From Prinsepia uniflora (taxonomy: Eukaryota > Streptophyta > Magnoliopsida > Rosales > Rosaceae), in contig CM064872.1 in assembly GCA_032719365.1 (NCBI GenBank), positions 55,108,891 through 55,172,890 of the forward strand: 64,000 nucleotides of DNA, read 5' to 3'. Below, in pieces: positions 48,857 to 59,275 of this stretch. Position numbers and translations under genes: made by a program. The notes beneath the pieces were generated by a model, which did not search any database, was not told where the DNA came from, and saw only the letters and a list, made by a program, of their open reading frames with translations. Position 1 is the first letter of the stretch. Every line of letters begins with the position of its first letter.

Positions 48857-49553
48857 TATACCTTCCTTTACTTGGATTGTCTCCTTCGGGGAGGGTCGTT
48901 GGCCTGGGTGGACCCTGGAGTAGTCACGGAGCACTAACTGAGTGGAGTAGCCCCCGTTGGGTACCTTACTCTTAGGAGGGCTTGGATCATAACCTCAGGG
49001 AGGGTCATTGATCTACCGACATTGACCTGGGTGGACCCTGAGAGACTTGGGCTTGAGACCCCGGGCAGCATGCGCGTAGCTTTGGAAACCGTGACAGGAT
49101 TGGTTATGTGTTTTATATGTATATGCAATATGATATGTGATGTATGCAAGTTTTGGGCTGAGTCCCACATGGAATTGGGAAATGGCCCGTGTACTTGGTT
49201 TCATTATGGTTTTGGGCTTAGTTTCCACGTATGGTTCTTTTGGATAAACGGTTTTCGAATGCATGCATGCTTGCTTTTTAGTGAAGGGTAAAAATGTCTT
49301 CCTTACGAAATGTTTTTATTAAATGATTTGTTTTGTCCACTCAAAACTTTTAAATGTTTTTTACTGCCCTTCAGGTTGACAGTGGATGCGGGCTGTAGTA
49401 GAGACCGAGATATCACATACCTCATCCGGATCCTAGCGTACTCTGAAGCTCGAGAGGGCTAAGGTTGGAAATTCCCTTGTCTGACACTTTGTGTCAGACG
49501 GGATCAGGGTCGTCCCGCGTTAATCCAAAAGGGGATTGGGACGGGTCCTGACA

Positions 49554-49558
49554 TACGT
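49554..49558. repeat. Target-site duplication of G (TACGT), right copy
   Basis: Differs from 46624-46628 by one CpG transition. Confidence 0.8.
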
Positions 49559-50364
49559 GGGTGCATAGGATGCACCAGTTGGTGGATGTGATGGAAGTAA
49601 TGGTTATCGAAGAGGTTCCAATACCATTAGGGGCGTGGACTGAACATTAAATACTATGTGTGAGGCTAGAAGTGACTTGTTAGGGTTCAGTGATGGTATT
49701 AGCAATGGCTCAGGGTCGTGGAAGGCTAGTGGAACCCTATAGTGGAGATGTGTTGTCACTGCTGGGCAAGTATTCGATGGGGTTCAGTTACACATAGGTA
49801 GAGTGAGACGTGGGTGGTGTACCCCATGTTGGGTGAGTTGGTGGTTCGCATAACCACAGACGAGGCGAGAGGTCAGGTTGCTTTGCATGAAGCAACCGAT
49901 CTATGACTCTGGTAGAGTCAGCGTGGATTGTTGAGGGAATGAATAAAGTGAGTACCGAGACCGATAAATGCCGCCATTTTGATCTTGGCTCAGTTAGGTG
50001 AGATTCGTGCCATTGTGACGGCAGAATCTTACACTACTTTGAGGGAGTTGAGATGCGAGGTAACCTTAGTATGACCTCAGTGTGGGGCGAGGTTGGTGTC
50101 GTGACTCGAGTAGTGGATTGTCAAGGCGGCGTCAGTGACCAAATCATGGTTGGTGCTTTGATACCAAGGTGGTATTGTCGGGTGGTGATAGTTTTGGAAA
50201 GTGTCGGAAGAAGGTCAGTCTGAGTTACAAACGTCATTGAGTAGCACCTGTCAGGTGGTATCAATGTGGGAAGTGTGGTCGATTGTGGACTCCTACGTAG
50301 GACGTGGATTTCCACAGTTAGATATGGACTTGGGTTAGTTGGAATTTCGAGGACAAAATTATTT
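49559..50364 (+). other. Internal region of D, second part, non-coding
   Basis: Continues D after G up to the PPT. A 208-codon minus frame (50121-50747) crosses from this region into the LTR; it is antisense and has no recognised domain. Confidence 0.65.
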
Positions 50365-50377
50365 AAATGGGAAAGCT
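50365..50377 (+). other. Polypurine tract of D
   Basis: AAATGGGAAAGCT before TATAACGATCTG, following GGAATTTCGAGGACAAAATT. It has drifted from the AAGGAGGG form of A. Confidence 0.65.
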
Positions 50378-50723
50378 TATAACGATCTGTCCTGAATTTT
50401 GGGGTTAGATTAATGATTAATTTGGGGATTAGTGTGACTAATTGGGTGTTAGTCGAGAATCGCGGATAGATAATGTGAAATGGCGATTTTACCCCTGAAA
50501 ATGGGCAAAAAGTTAACTTTGAAACCGAATGGTCGAATGGACTTTGACCAATGTTCGTGAAGTAGATAGGGACGTTACGAGTCCGTAGACGGGTGGAACG
50601 TCGAAATCGGTTGTTCGACGGGAAAGTTATGGGTTTAGAATGGAAAACGGCACTATTACATGCAAACGGAAGAAACCCGACACGTGGCATGATTTGATTG
50701 GGGGATGTTCTGGAAGGACCTAC

Positions 50724-50750
50724 CCAATGAGTGACAAGTGTCACCAATCT
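50724..50750. promoter_or_regulatory. Conserved LTR palindrome (D 3' LTR), decayed
   Basis: CAATGAGTGACAAGTGTCACCAATCTG keeps the inner GTGACA-AG-TGTCAC dyad and has lost outer pairing. Confidence 0.5.
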
Positions 50751-51412
50751 GATAGGCCCAGAACCTAATTAATTGGGGTCCGTATCTTCATCTAATTAGA
50801 CCATGAGATATGACGCCTTGGACGTCAAGCGTTTGTGACGCTAGGCATCTGGGATGCCGAGAATTGGTATGTGGTCAACATGTTTTATCAAATTTATCAA
50901 ATGGTGTTTCTGTGTTTAATAAATGAATTTGGGTAGTGACCCACTTGGATATGGATTTACGAGTTTCAGTGTTTTACAGTTTCGGTTTGAGTTTCCACAC
51001 TTGGTTGATTTCATGGTTTTGGGCTAAAGCCCTAATGATTTGAGGAAAGTAATGGCTTTGGTTTTCTAAACGGTTTTTATTATATTTGAATCAACTAGTT
51101 TTCGAATGCATGCATAGTTTGTAAGTGAAGAGCATAAATGTCTTCTTTTCTGAAATGAGTTTTATTAAATTATCTATTTTTGTCCACTCACACTTTTTTG
51201 GTTTTTAATGCCTTACAGGTTGATTGCGGTGTGCGATGTAGTAGAGACCAAGACATCACACTCCATAGATTCTGGCGCGATTTGGAAGCCTGTCGGAGCT
51301 TTTGACCTAGGTTATCCCTTATCTGGCCTTCGCGTTACAAGGGGGTTAGACAGGTGTCTAGAATTCGTGTCAAACGTGGGTTAGACCGGAGTATGGCATG
51401 TTCCACGTAATC

Positions 51413-51439
51413 GGGGGGGGGGGGGGGGGGGGGGGGGGG
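51413..51439 (+). repeat. Homopolymer of 27 G
   Basis: An uninterrupted run of 27 G where relatives have five to seven (as in TCGGGGGATTGGG). It is a hotspot for replication slippage and for base-calling or assembly error. Confidence 0.9.
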
Positions 51440-51561
51440 ATTGGGATAGGTCATGTCAAGGTGGTACCAAAGTGAGGTTATTGCTCGTAGAGAAAGGTCG
51501 ATGGCACATCCCACGTAATCTCGGGGGCGGAAGGGGGGAGGGATTGGGATAGGTAGTGTCA

Positions 51562-51566
51562 CATTC
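51562..51566. repeat. Target-site duplication of D, right copy (CATTC)
   Basis: One substitution from CATAC of the uninterrupted sister LTR (58214-58218). Confidence 0.7.
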
Positions 51567-51651
51567 GCCCCTATGTGCGGGTCAATATGGCTGGCCATCA
51601 TTGACCAAAAATTCAAAGCAGACATCAGTGTTCAACGTTCAAAGTCAATGC

Positions 51652-51739
51652 TGACGTCATCACTGACGTCAGCAGTGACATCATCACTAACATCTGACAT
51701 GTGTCAGTCTAACATATCATATCTGACATGATGACGTCA
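51652..51739. promoter_or_regulatory. Three TGACGTCA sites in C's 3' LTR
   Basis: Exact TGACGTCA at 51652-51659, 51664-51671 and 51732-51739, with GTGACATCATCAC and CTGACATG half sites between. The sister LTR has one exact site at 58293-58300 and decayed versions of the others. Confidence 0.55.
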
Positions 51740-52316
51740 TCATGCCTATCCTCTATCCAGGTCGACCTGGATCTCTGCAACCAGGTCACGCAGACCCACG
51801 AACACGACGCGGTCTGTTTTTTCACCTCCGACCATCAATTTCGATCTCGTTAGTCCCATTCTCTTCGTCTCTATCCTAAGAAAGGATCTATAAGGTCAAA
51901 ACATTGAAAAATGGCCAAGAACTTTACCCTTAATTGGAAGAACAGTCGCCCAATTTTCCACCTTCCTGTCTGGGCTACTCCGCTATCCTCAGCCCCCGAT
52001 TCTGATCCCCAGTGACTCATACAACCATCAAAAACACAATCCAATCGTTAGAAACAGCCCCCAACGTCCAAAATTGAAAATCGAATTTGAATTTAAAAAG
52101 TGGGTTTTGGGTTTACCGTTCCTCCGCCATCCACGACGGTCTGCCACCTCCTCGTCGTCACCTTCTCACCCTCAGCTCATTCTTAGTCTCACAATGGTCC
52201 TCAAGAAGATGATGGATGAGGATGGATTAAAATGGGCAAAGGGTTTCGTTCTTTTTTTATCGAATGAAGGAGATGAAGATGAAATGGGATGGTATGATGT
52301 ATGTAAAGGGTTGGGC

Positions 52317-52348
52317 AATGGATGAGTGACACTTGTCACTCATCCATT
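52317..52348. promoter_or_regulatory. Conserved LTR palindrome (C 3' LTR), perfect arms
   Basis: AATGGATGAGTGACA, then CT, then its exact reverse complement TGTCACTCATCCATT: 15-bp perfect arms. Confidence 0.75.
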
Positions 52349-52677
52349 AGACTTGACTAAAATATCTAGGCCCACTTAGTGACAAACGACACTCGTCTCG
52401 TAAAACATGTAATAGTACCCTGAACCTTCCGTGACCCTATCTTTCCAGTCGAATGTCAGATTTCGACGTGCCGCATGTCTACAAATTTTATCGACTTGAT
52501 CTACGTAACGGTCCTCAATTCTCATGCTTTGGACCTCCCGGGTCAAAAGTTAACTTTTTGCCCTCGTCTAGGGGCAAAATCGTAATTTTTCCATAAGCGT
52601 CCTACAATCCTCATCTAATACCCGATTAGCCTCGCTAATCCATAATTAATCCTAAAAATTTGGGGCGGGTCGTTACA

Positions 52678-52694
52678 ATCTTTCCTCCTTAAAG
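52678..52694 (-). other. Polypurine tract of C
   Basis: Minus strand CTTTAAGGAGGAAAGAT directly before the LTR start TGTAACGACCCGCC, after TGAGGACGAAATT. Confidence 0.85.
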
Positions 52695-55600
52695 AATTTC
52701 GTCCTCAAAATTCAAACTGACCCAATTCCACAACCAAACCGTGGAAATCCAATACTGCCTCCAACTTGGGCACTCTCGTGTAAACGTACACGCTCACCAC
52801 AAACCACAATATCCTTCAGTGTTGTCTGTTACTCAACATGAACCACACGTCAGCTCGTAAGTATCACTCGAGACACTAACACTCGTCGATCTCACCTGTC
52901 ACTCACTCACTCACTCGAGACACCGACACTCGTCGATCTCACCTCTCATATCGGCTCATTGTCGATTTTTCAGTTTGATGGTTCTTCTCTTTTGACAATC
53001 GAAACTAACATCCTACTCAGCATCCGATCAGGTAAACATCTATTAGATCCTGCCTTCACAATGGCACAAATCTCACCTCGCAGGACATACTCAAATCTAC
53101 GACATTTAGCGGCCTCGGTACTCACGTCAGTAAACTCTCTCATTTTCCCATACTCACGCTGACTCACACTCGAGTCCCATCACTACATACTAATCTGAAC
53201 CCGTCGGATGCCTATTCATTCAATTACCATAACATGCCAGATTGACTTCGCATGGAAGCCAATCCCATCGACAACTATCGTCACCGACTAGCAACTCCCA
53301 GCTCACTGCACTTTCGTTGCGCCACTCTAATCTTGACTCGCTCTTGAGTCCCCACATCGTACCACATGTCACTCAACGACCTACGCTGAAATCTTGACTC
53401 ATCTCGAGTCTCAAACTGATACATTTCTCATTCTTTCGATACACCAATCGACATCTTACCCATCTTGCGTGTATCTAGATTCCATCAAATACTTGCTAGC
53501 AGAGGTAATCACATATAAAATCACTAAGGTTCCTCGGGCCCAGATGGACCTAAGCTCTCGGCTCACATAATTACTGAACCCTCTCAATCTACTTTGCTTG
53601 AGCACACAGTACTTGACGTCTAGTTAACATCTCATCATGTCGAACCATGCCCGATCATAGTCCTCATCAAAACGTCACCATCGGATCCAATCCGATCACC
53701 ATCTCATGTCCATCTGGGACTCTATCCATTAGAAAAAACATTCATCTTTTCTGGTAACTCTCATGTCCAACGTGCACTACTCAAAGGTGCACCCACATCA
53801 TAACAAACATCAAGGCCCTACCCAGGCCTGCTCATGGACTGCACTCTGGCAAAGTCCTACCACTTACTACCGTCCACGCTCCAAACACAACTCGGGCTTC
53901 AATCGTCCGTCATAAGGCTAACAACAATCCTCACTACACTCAACGTCCTCTCGATGTCATTGTGGTCACCTGACCAACTCCAGAGATCATCCAGCCAGTT
54001 CACTAACCAATCTCATTTCTTGGTTCGTTCTAAAGGTCAACCGACTCACATCACTACAACGCACCAAACTCGAATCTGTCGGTTACCTATCACCATCCAA
54101 CAATACTCCATACAATCGCTCCATCCGGAGTGGTAACGAACCTGCCAACATCTTTCTCAAGTTATCGGCTATTCATCTCTTCCTGATCGGTACCCACGTA
54201 TCGCCCTCGTCTCATACTTATTCATATATCCAGCACCTACCATCCATCTATCCATGACAGAGGCTGGATAATAATTTCATCTTACCTCGAGGTCGTTACG
54301 ATACGATTATCCTCTATTCCTAGCATAACATAATCAGCAATATGATTCTCCTCGACATAACTAGACTTCGGTTTACTCGACTCATGGTCGCCACAATCAT
54401 CTTAATCACCTCGATCATCTTGATCGTCACCACACAGATCGATCCTCGTGAGGTCACTACTAGCCCTCTCAGTCAATGTAACACGACCCATAATACCAAC
54501 ATGGGTCCACTACCTCGGATACTCACTCGTCACCTCCATTGGCGCTAAGTAGGATCTGCTCTTCAGGTCATTCAAATTTGACTGACGGCCTAGGTGTTTA
54601 GTTCTTACACCCTCTTTGAACCCTTTAACTGTCATATCACTCCTCGTCATCCCACTTAGGGAAGAAAGGATGATCCAAGACGATGACATCAAAATTCATC
54701 CTATGTCATCCTACATCACCAAGCACCATCTGCTAAAGAGCAGAAAATGAGAAGTCTCCCTCATCGACCTCGGAATACGCATCTCCAATACGGAATCAAG
54801 CACTCTTCTCATTGTCTCAATCACAACTTCTCTTAATTCTGAAGTTCCAATCATGTTGGAAGCATACTTATCCTTTCCAACTACTGGGCTCGATGGTCCC
54901 TAACTCACTCGAACATTAACCACGTGTCCGTACCAAGCTAACTTAGTACCCAAATTGCATGTCCGTTTATACCGTTTATGCATATCCAAAAGGATGTCAT
55001 CCATTACTACCTGATTCTCACGTTTCAACCTTTATAGGTTCAACTCATGCACCCAAACTCATGAAATCCGTCCAAAATGAGCTAGGGTACCTGTCGCTAA
55101 TCCAGGTATACCCCATGTCTCGCACTGAGCCACTCAAGATCCTCTCTATCCCGCGTGGTGCCCATCAAACTCACAAGTTTGCCACTCTAGGGCACGTCTA
55201 CCTTACTAGTCACAAACCAAGCCCTCATTGGCGTTACATCACTCAGACACACTTAGTGTCATTCGGAACTATTCGATCACTATTACATTCCATTCAACTT
55301 ATTTCTGGCATTTCCCACTCATCTCAATCACCTCCACTGAGGTAGTACGGCACACTCGCCAACACCCAAAACTCAACATCTCCTTCTGTGATCACACTCG
55401 GGTGTAACCGAGTTGAATCCAGAAGTCTATGCTCGCACTGAGCGACACTCACACCTCTTTGTACCATCGCCATGACTGGCGTATCTCCATTGTCTCAGTC
55501 GTCATGGTAACATGAGTCTATCCAACTCGGTGAGACTCGTCCACGTCCATCGATAGCAGCGTCTTTCACCACCACGTGCAGATCGATTCTAGAAACACTC

Positions 55601-56459
55601 CGCTATCGAGACTCTGTACCCATGCAGGCAGCTCACCGCATGCACCAACCGCTCAACATGTAATATCCCCAATAAGTCCACAAGTACCACACTTCTGGTA
55701 ACTTGTTCAATCAATCTCCCACTAGGGTTATCACAAACCCAGCTGCTCACTGTGCAGCATGTCATCCTGACTGATCCCTCGCTCTCGACTCCAAAAAGTC
55801 GTCAAACGAGGTTAACTGGTACACATCCACCCATGAACCACTATCTAAGGACCACATCCACTCGTAACTCTATGACCTCCAGCCGTTGGGCCCACAAGAA
55901 ACTTGGCCTTACTCAGTGTCTAACACTTACACATCCACTACATGTCACAATCACAACCTACCATGCCATACAATATCTTACCGTGGCATCCTCGGCAATC
56001 AAAATCCCTCCGGGATTCAACACCGTGAAACATGGCATCTCATTCAAATAGGACCAAACGTTCCTATTCCCAATAGTCTCAACTAGGGTCGTCCATGACC
56101 TCCACTGATACCACCTGACCACAACTCCCTATCTGACATGACCGCTCAACGGTAACGACTCAAAAAGTCATCATACTCGGAAAACTGGTCGACTAGGTCC
56201 CATCCACCAATAACACTACGGCTCTAAGCCGTTGGATTCACACGAACATCGATCCATACTCGGGATCCAATCTCACTAAAACACAACATCCTGTGCAATC
56301 GAACCCCAAATCATCACACCTCGTGCCAAACATGACCTAACCAGGGTTCAATTCCACTGAATCCTCATACTCTCACTCCAACCATCAGGTTGATGATGGG
56401 CTGTTACCACTGCAGAGACATCACATCCAGCACCTGCGCGTCGCTTTATGAGCCACTTA
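52695..56459 (-). other. Internal region of C, non-coding
   Basis: About 3.8 kb. Its PBS-proximal end ('CAGGTTGATGATGGGCTGTT' near 56385-56405) matches the R1 start of relatives in reverse, and 'TTCCAATCATGTTGGAAG' near 54845 matches the 'GGTTGGAA...TTCCAAC' pair of A. Frames up to 128 codons (54959-55345 plus, antisense to the element) have no recognised domain. 'CACTCGTCGATCTCACCT' recurs near 52880 and 52928. Confidence 0.7.
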
Positions 56460-56472
56460 TGCTTTAATACCA
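56460..56472 (-). other. Primer-binding site of C
   Basis: Minus strand TGGTATTAAAGCA: the initiator-Met match with two transitions, three bases inside the 5' LTR. Confidence 0.8.
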
Positions 56473-56475
56473 CCT

Positions 56476-59270
56476 TGCTAGGACCCATCTCAATCCCCTG
56501 GATTATCGTGGGATGTGCCTGCTCCCGTCTGACACCACGTATCAGACTAGGGATAAACTCGTCACCCGCTCTGGGTTAGCCAGAGTACGCTAGGATCGAT
56601 GGTGGCATGTGATGTCTCGATCTCTATTACAGCCCGCATCTGTTATCAACCCGAAGGGTATTAAAATCATAAACGCTCTGAGTGGACAAAAATAAACAGT
56701 TCAAAAACATCATTTATCGAAAAGACATTATACCCTTCACGTAAAAGCATGCATGCATCGTAAAACAGTTATATCAATTATTTTCTCGGAAACAAGACGT
56801 ATTGCTTCCAAATAAAAACACAGTGAAAAATGCCTTCTCAATTGAATCCATCATCTTAGTAGGGTCTCAGCCACAAACAAAATCATACAGGGCCATAGCC
56901 TAAAACCAAATCAAAGAAAACCAGAATGAAGCCTTATCCCAAATCATAGAACACGTGGGAACACATCCCATCCTCAAGGTCAGTCACGATTGTAATTCTA
57001 GCACATGTGCGTATAGCTCAGGACCGCTCACAATCCTAGCATGTCGCTGTGACCACAGCCGCGACGGTCTCTAAATCATTGCGAACACATCGCTAATCGA
57101 TCTCAGAGGATAACATCAACACTCCAAAGTCGAGCCTACCTCGTTCATTGCTTCCCGTGGCTACTCGACAATAGGCAGTGCATCGTGACCTCTTTGGAAG
57201 GAACACATCCGCAGTTTGGAGGCGAGCGTCATATCATCCGGGACTCACCCGAATTCCATCATCCATAGGGCCTCAAGCACGGAACATCACCAAATGGGTC
57301 ACAACTCGAAGTATCACCAAATGGGTCACAACCCAAAAATTAGTGTCCAACGACACTTCATATCCTTGGATTCCTCGAATCCTATAAAATCTATAATTAG
57401 GTCTCATGCCCGAAATATCTTTCTTAAAACTCATATATGGGTCACAGCCCGACTTATCTCGCGTTTAACTATACTCTAAGTCAAACCTCAAATCTATTAG
57501 GTCATATGCCCGAAAGATATTTCCAAATCTGAAAACCAATTCTCATTTCCAAAGAACTTTCAAATCATCACTAACTTCATGCTAAGTCAGGGTCTTTCAA
57601 ATGGGTCTCGTGCCCAAATCTCGATTTCACCCATTCCCGTGAAATCCTCCAAAACTGTAAATCAGTTCCTCGGTTTCACGCCTCTCCAGGAAACCTTCAG
57701 AATTTCATAAAACACAAGCACGTAGTAAACTCGGCCGAAGCCCAAACATCATAAAACACAAAAATCTTGAACTACGTGCAATAACGTATTTTCCTCCGAA
57801 AATTCCAAACAATTCATATTGAAATCACATGCACTCATGGCATCTAAAATCATGTTCATAAATTAATATAAAACATTTATGCATGCATCATATTTATAAA
57901 ACAAAGTCCACTCACAGACCGTCCATGCTACGCCTCGATGCACATCCCATAAGCCTCTCTGGGATAATCTGACCTCTCTGGGTCAGCCAGACCTGTCCAA
58001 AACATATTCAAAGGTTACTACCAACCTAGAAATGTCCTAATCAAGAACCCCCACCATTCCCAAAAAAGTGGATGTACCCTGGACACGCTTCCGGATACTT
58101 TAAAACTCAATTTTACCAACCTAACGATCTCCGATCGGCTCGAAACCACCACCATTGGATTCGTACCGTCGAAACCTTTAAAATATTCCTACTTCCACCT
58201 CGAAATGGATGCCCATACGCCCCCATGCGTGGGTCAAAATGGCTGGTCATCCTTGACCAAAAAGTCAATGCTAACGTCAGCAAAGTCAACGCTGACGTCA
58301 ACAGTGATGTCATCATTGACATCTCACGCATTTCAGATCTGGCATGATGTCACTATTTGATGACATCATCATCCCTGTCCTCTATCTGGGTCAACTCGGA
58401 TCTCTGCAATCGGGTAACGCAGACCCACGGACCCGACCCGGTCTTTTCTTCCACCTTCAACCATCTTTATCGATCTTGTTAGTCCCATTTTCTTCATCTC
58501 TGTCCCAGGAAGGGGTCTATATGGTCAATACATTGAAAAACGTCCTAGAACTTTACCTTTAATTTGAAGAAGAGTCGCCTAGTTTTCCAGCTTCCTGTTT
58601 GGGCTACACTGCCGTCCCCAATAGTTAAAAACAGCCCCCAAAGTACAAAACTGAAAATCGAATTTGAATTTAAAAAGTGGATTTCGGGTTTACCGTTTCT
58701 CCCGCCATCCACGCCGGTCTTGCCACCTCCTCGCCGTCATTGTCTCACCCTCAGCCTCACTCTCAGTCTCACAGGGGTCCACAAGAAGATGATGGGATGA
58801 CGATGGATTGAAATGGGGAAGGGGTTTCATTTTTATTTTATGGAATGAAGGAGATGAAGATGAAATGGGATGGTATGCATGTATGTAAAGGGTTGGGCAA
58901 TGGATGAGTGACATTTGTTACTCATCCATTGGGCCTGACTAAAATACCTGCGCCCACTTAATGAGAAACGACACTCGTCTCGTAAAATGTGTAATAGTAC
59001 CCAAACCTTCCGTGACCCGTATCTTCCTATCGAATATCCAATTTCGACATGTCGCTTGTCTACGGACTCGTATCGACTCGACTTATGTAATAGTCCTCGG
59101 TCCTCGTACATTGGACCTCTTGGGTCAAAAGTCAACTTTTTACCTTCTTCTAGTGGCAAAATCGTAATTTCGCACTGAACGTCCCACAATCCTCGTCAAA
59201 TACCCGATTCGCCTCGCTAATCCACAATTAAATCTTAATTAATCCCAAAAATTTGGGACAAGTCGTTACA
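56476..59270 (-). repeat. 5' LTR of element C (uninterrupted)
   Basis: Minus strand from TGTAACGACTTGTCCC (59270) to GGGTCCTAGCA (56476), 2795 bp. It is the intact sister of the three-piece 3' LTR and confirms both insertion points. It includes hairpin units at 57295-57620, TGACGTCA at 58293-58300 and the palindrome at 58899-58931. Confidence 0.9.
58899..58931. promoter_or_regulatory. Conserved LTR palindrome (C 5' LTR)
   Basis: CAATGGATGAGTGACATTTG then TTACTCATCCATTG: outer arms intact, two transitions in the core. Confidence 0.65.
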
Positions 59271-59275
59271 ATTTT
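59271..59275. repeat. Target-site duplication of C (ATTTT), right copy
   Basis: Identical to 25062-25066; here it is also the first bases of the resumed H LTR. Confidence 0.88.

Larger units (their letters stand above)
46629..49553 (+). mobile_element. Solo LTR G (plus strand)
   Basis: A 2925-bp LTR from TGTAACAACCCGTTCCAAAT to GGGACGGGTCCTGACA with a 4/5 matching target duplication and no internal region. It is the close partner of F: palindrome (47140-47173), CCGGT-rich block (47683-47735), CATGCATGC box (about 49260) and the same terminal third. It contains a long TA microsatellite. It sits in D's internal region. Confidence 0.9.
36366..51561 (+). mobile_element. Element D: rearranged LTR element carrying solo LTRs E, F and G
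   Basis: Plus strand, about 6.1 kb without its insertions. The 5' LTR pieces are 36366-37193, 40422-41096 and 44006-44569; the PBS-like site is at 44570-44585; the internal region is 44570-46628 plus 49559-50377 (2878 bp); the 3' LTR is 50378-51561. Both LTRs are damaged: the 5' copy jumps from GACTCAGG straight to the PBS, losing its distal third, and the 3' copy lacks about 1.7 kb of its middle near 50805. The right end is a chimera with a second LTR terminus. The internal region matches A's R1 and unique blocks without an R2 copy. No coding domain is visible. Confidence 0.85.
50378..51561 (+). repeat. 3' LTR of D, internally deleted, with chimeric end
   Basis: Starts TATAACGATCTGTCC (TG changed to TA). 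After about 430 bp ('CATCTAATTAGACCA') it jumps to 'TGAGATATGACGCC', a point far downstream in relatives. A first LTR end GGTCATGTCA is reached at 51458, followed by 41 bp of post-LTR sequence including the PBS, and then a second LTR end (51500-51561, ending GGTAGTGTCA). Confidence 0.8.
51567..52677 (-). repeat. Element C 3' LTR, piece 3
   Basis: Resumes with GCCCCTATGTGCGGGTCAAT, matching 58219 onward in C's 5' LTR, and ends TTGGGGCGGGTCGTTACA. It contains three TGACGTCA sites (51652-51739) and the best palindrome of the window (52317-52348). Confidence 0.88.
25067..59270 (-). mobile_element. Element C: minus-strand LTR element, itself the host of B and D
   Basis: Bounded by ATTTT duplications. 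Its 3' LTR is in three pieces (25067-25632, 35239-36365, 51567-52677; 2804 bp together); the internal region is 52678-56475 (3798 bp) and the intact 5' LTR 56476-59270 (2795 bp). Removing B and D with one duplication each leaves about 9.4 kb. The uninterrupted 5' LTR serves as a template: it reads straight through the points where B and D split the 3' LTR. No gag-pol motif is visible in the internal region, so it is non-autonomous. It sits within the LTR of H. Confidence 0.88.

Noticed and set aside
50121..50747. 208-codon minus-strand open frame, the longest in the window, with related frames at 36325-36732 (minus), 39885-40124 (plus) and 58961-59167 (plus)
   Set aside because: All are antisense to LTR starts of related elements. 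The recurring residues follow from shared LTR DNA, the frames break at different places, and no known domain is visible.
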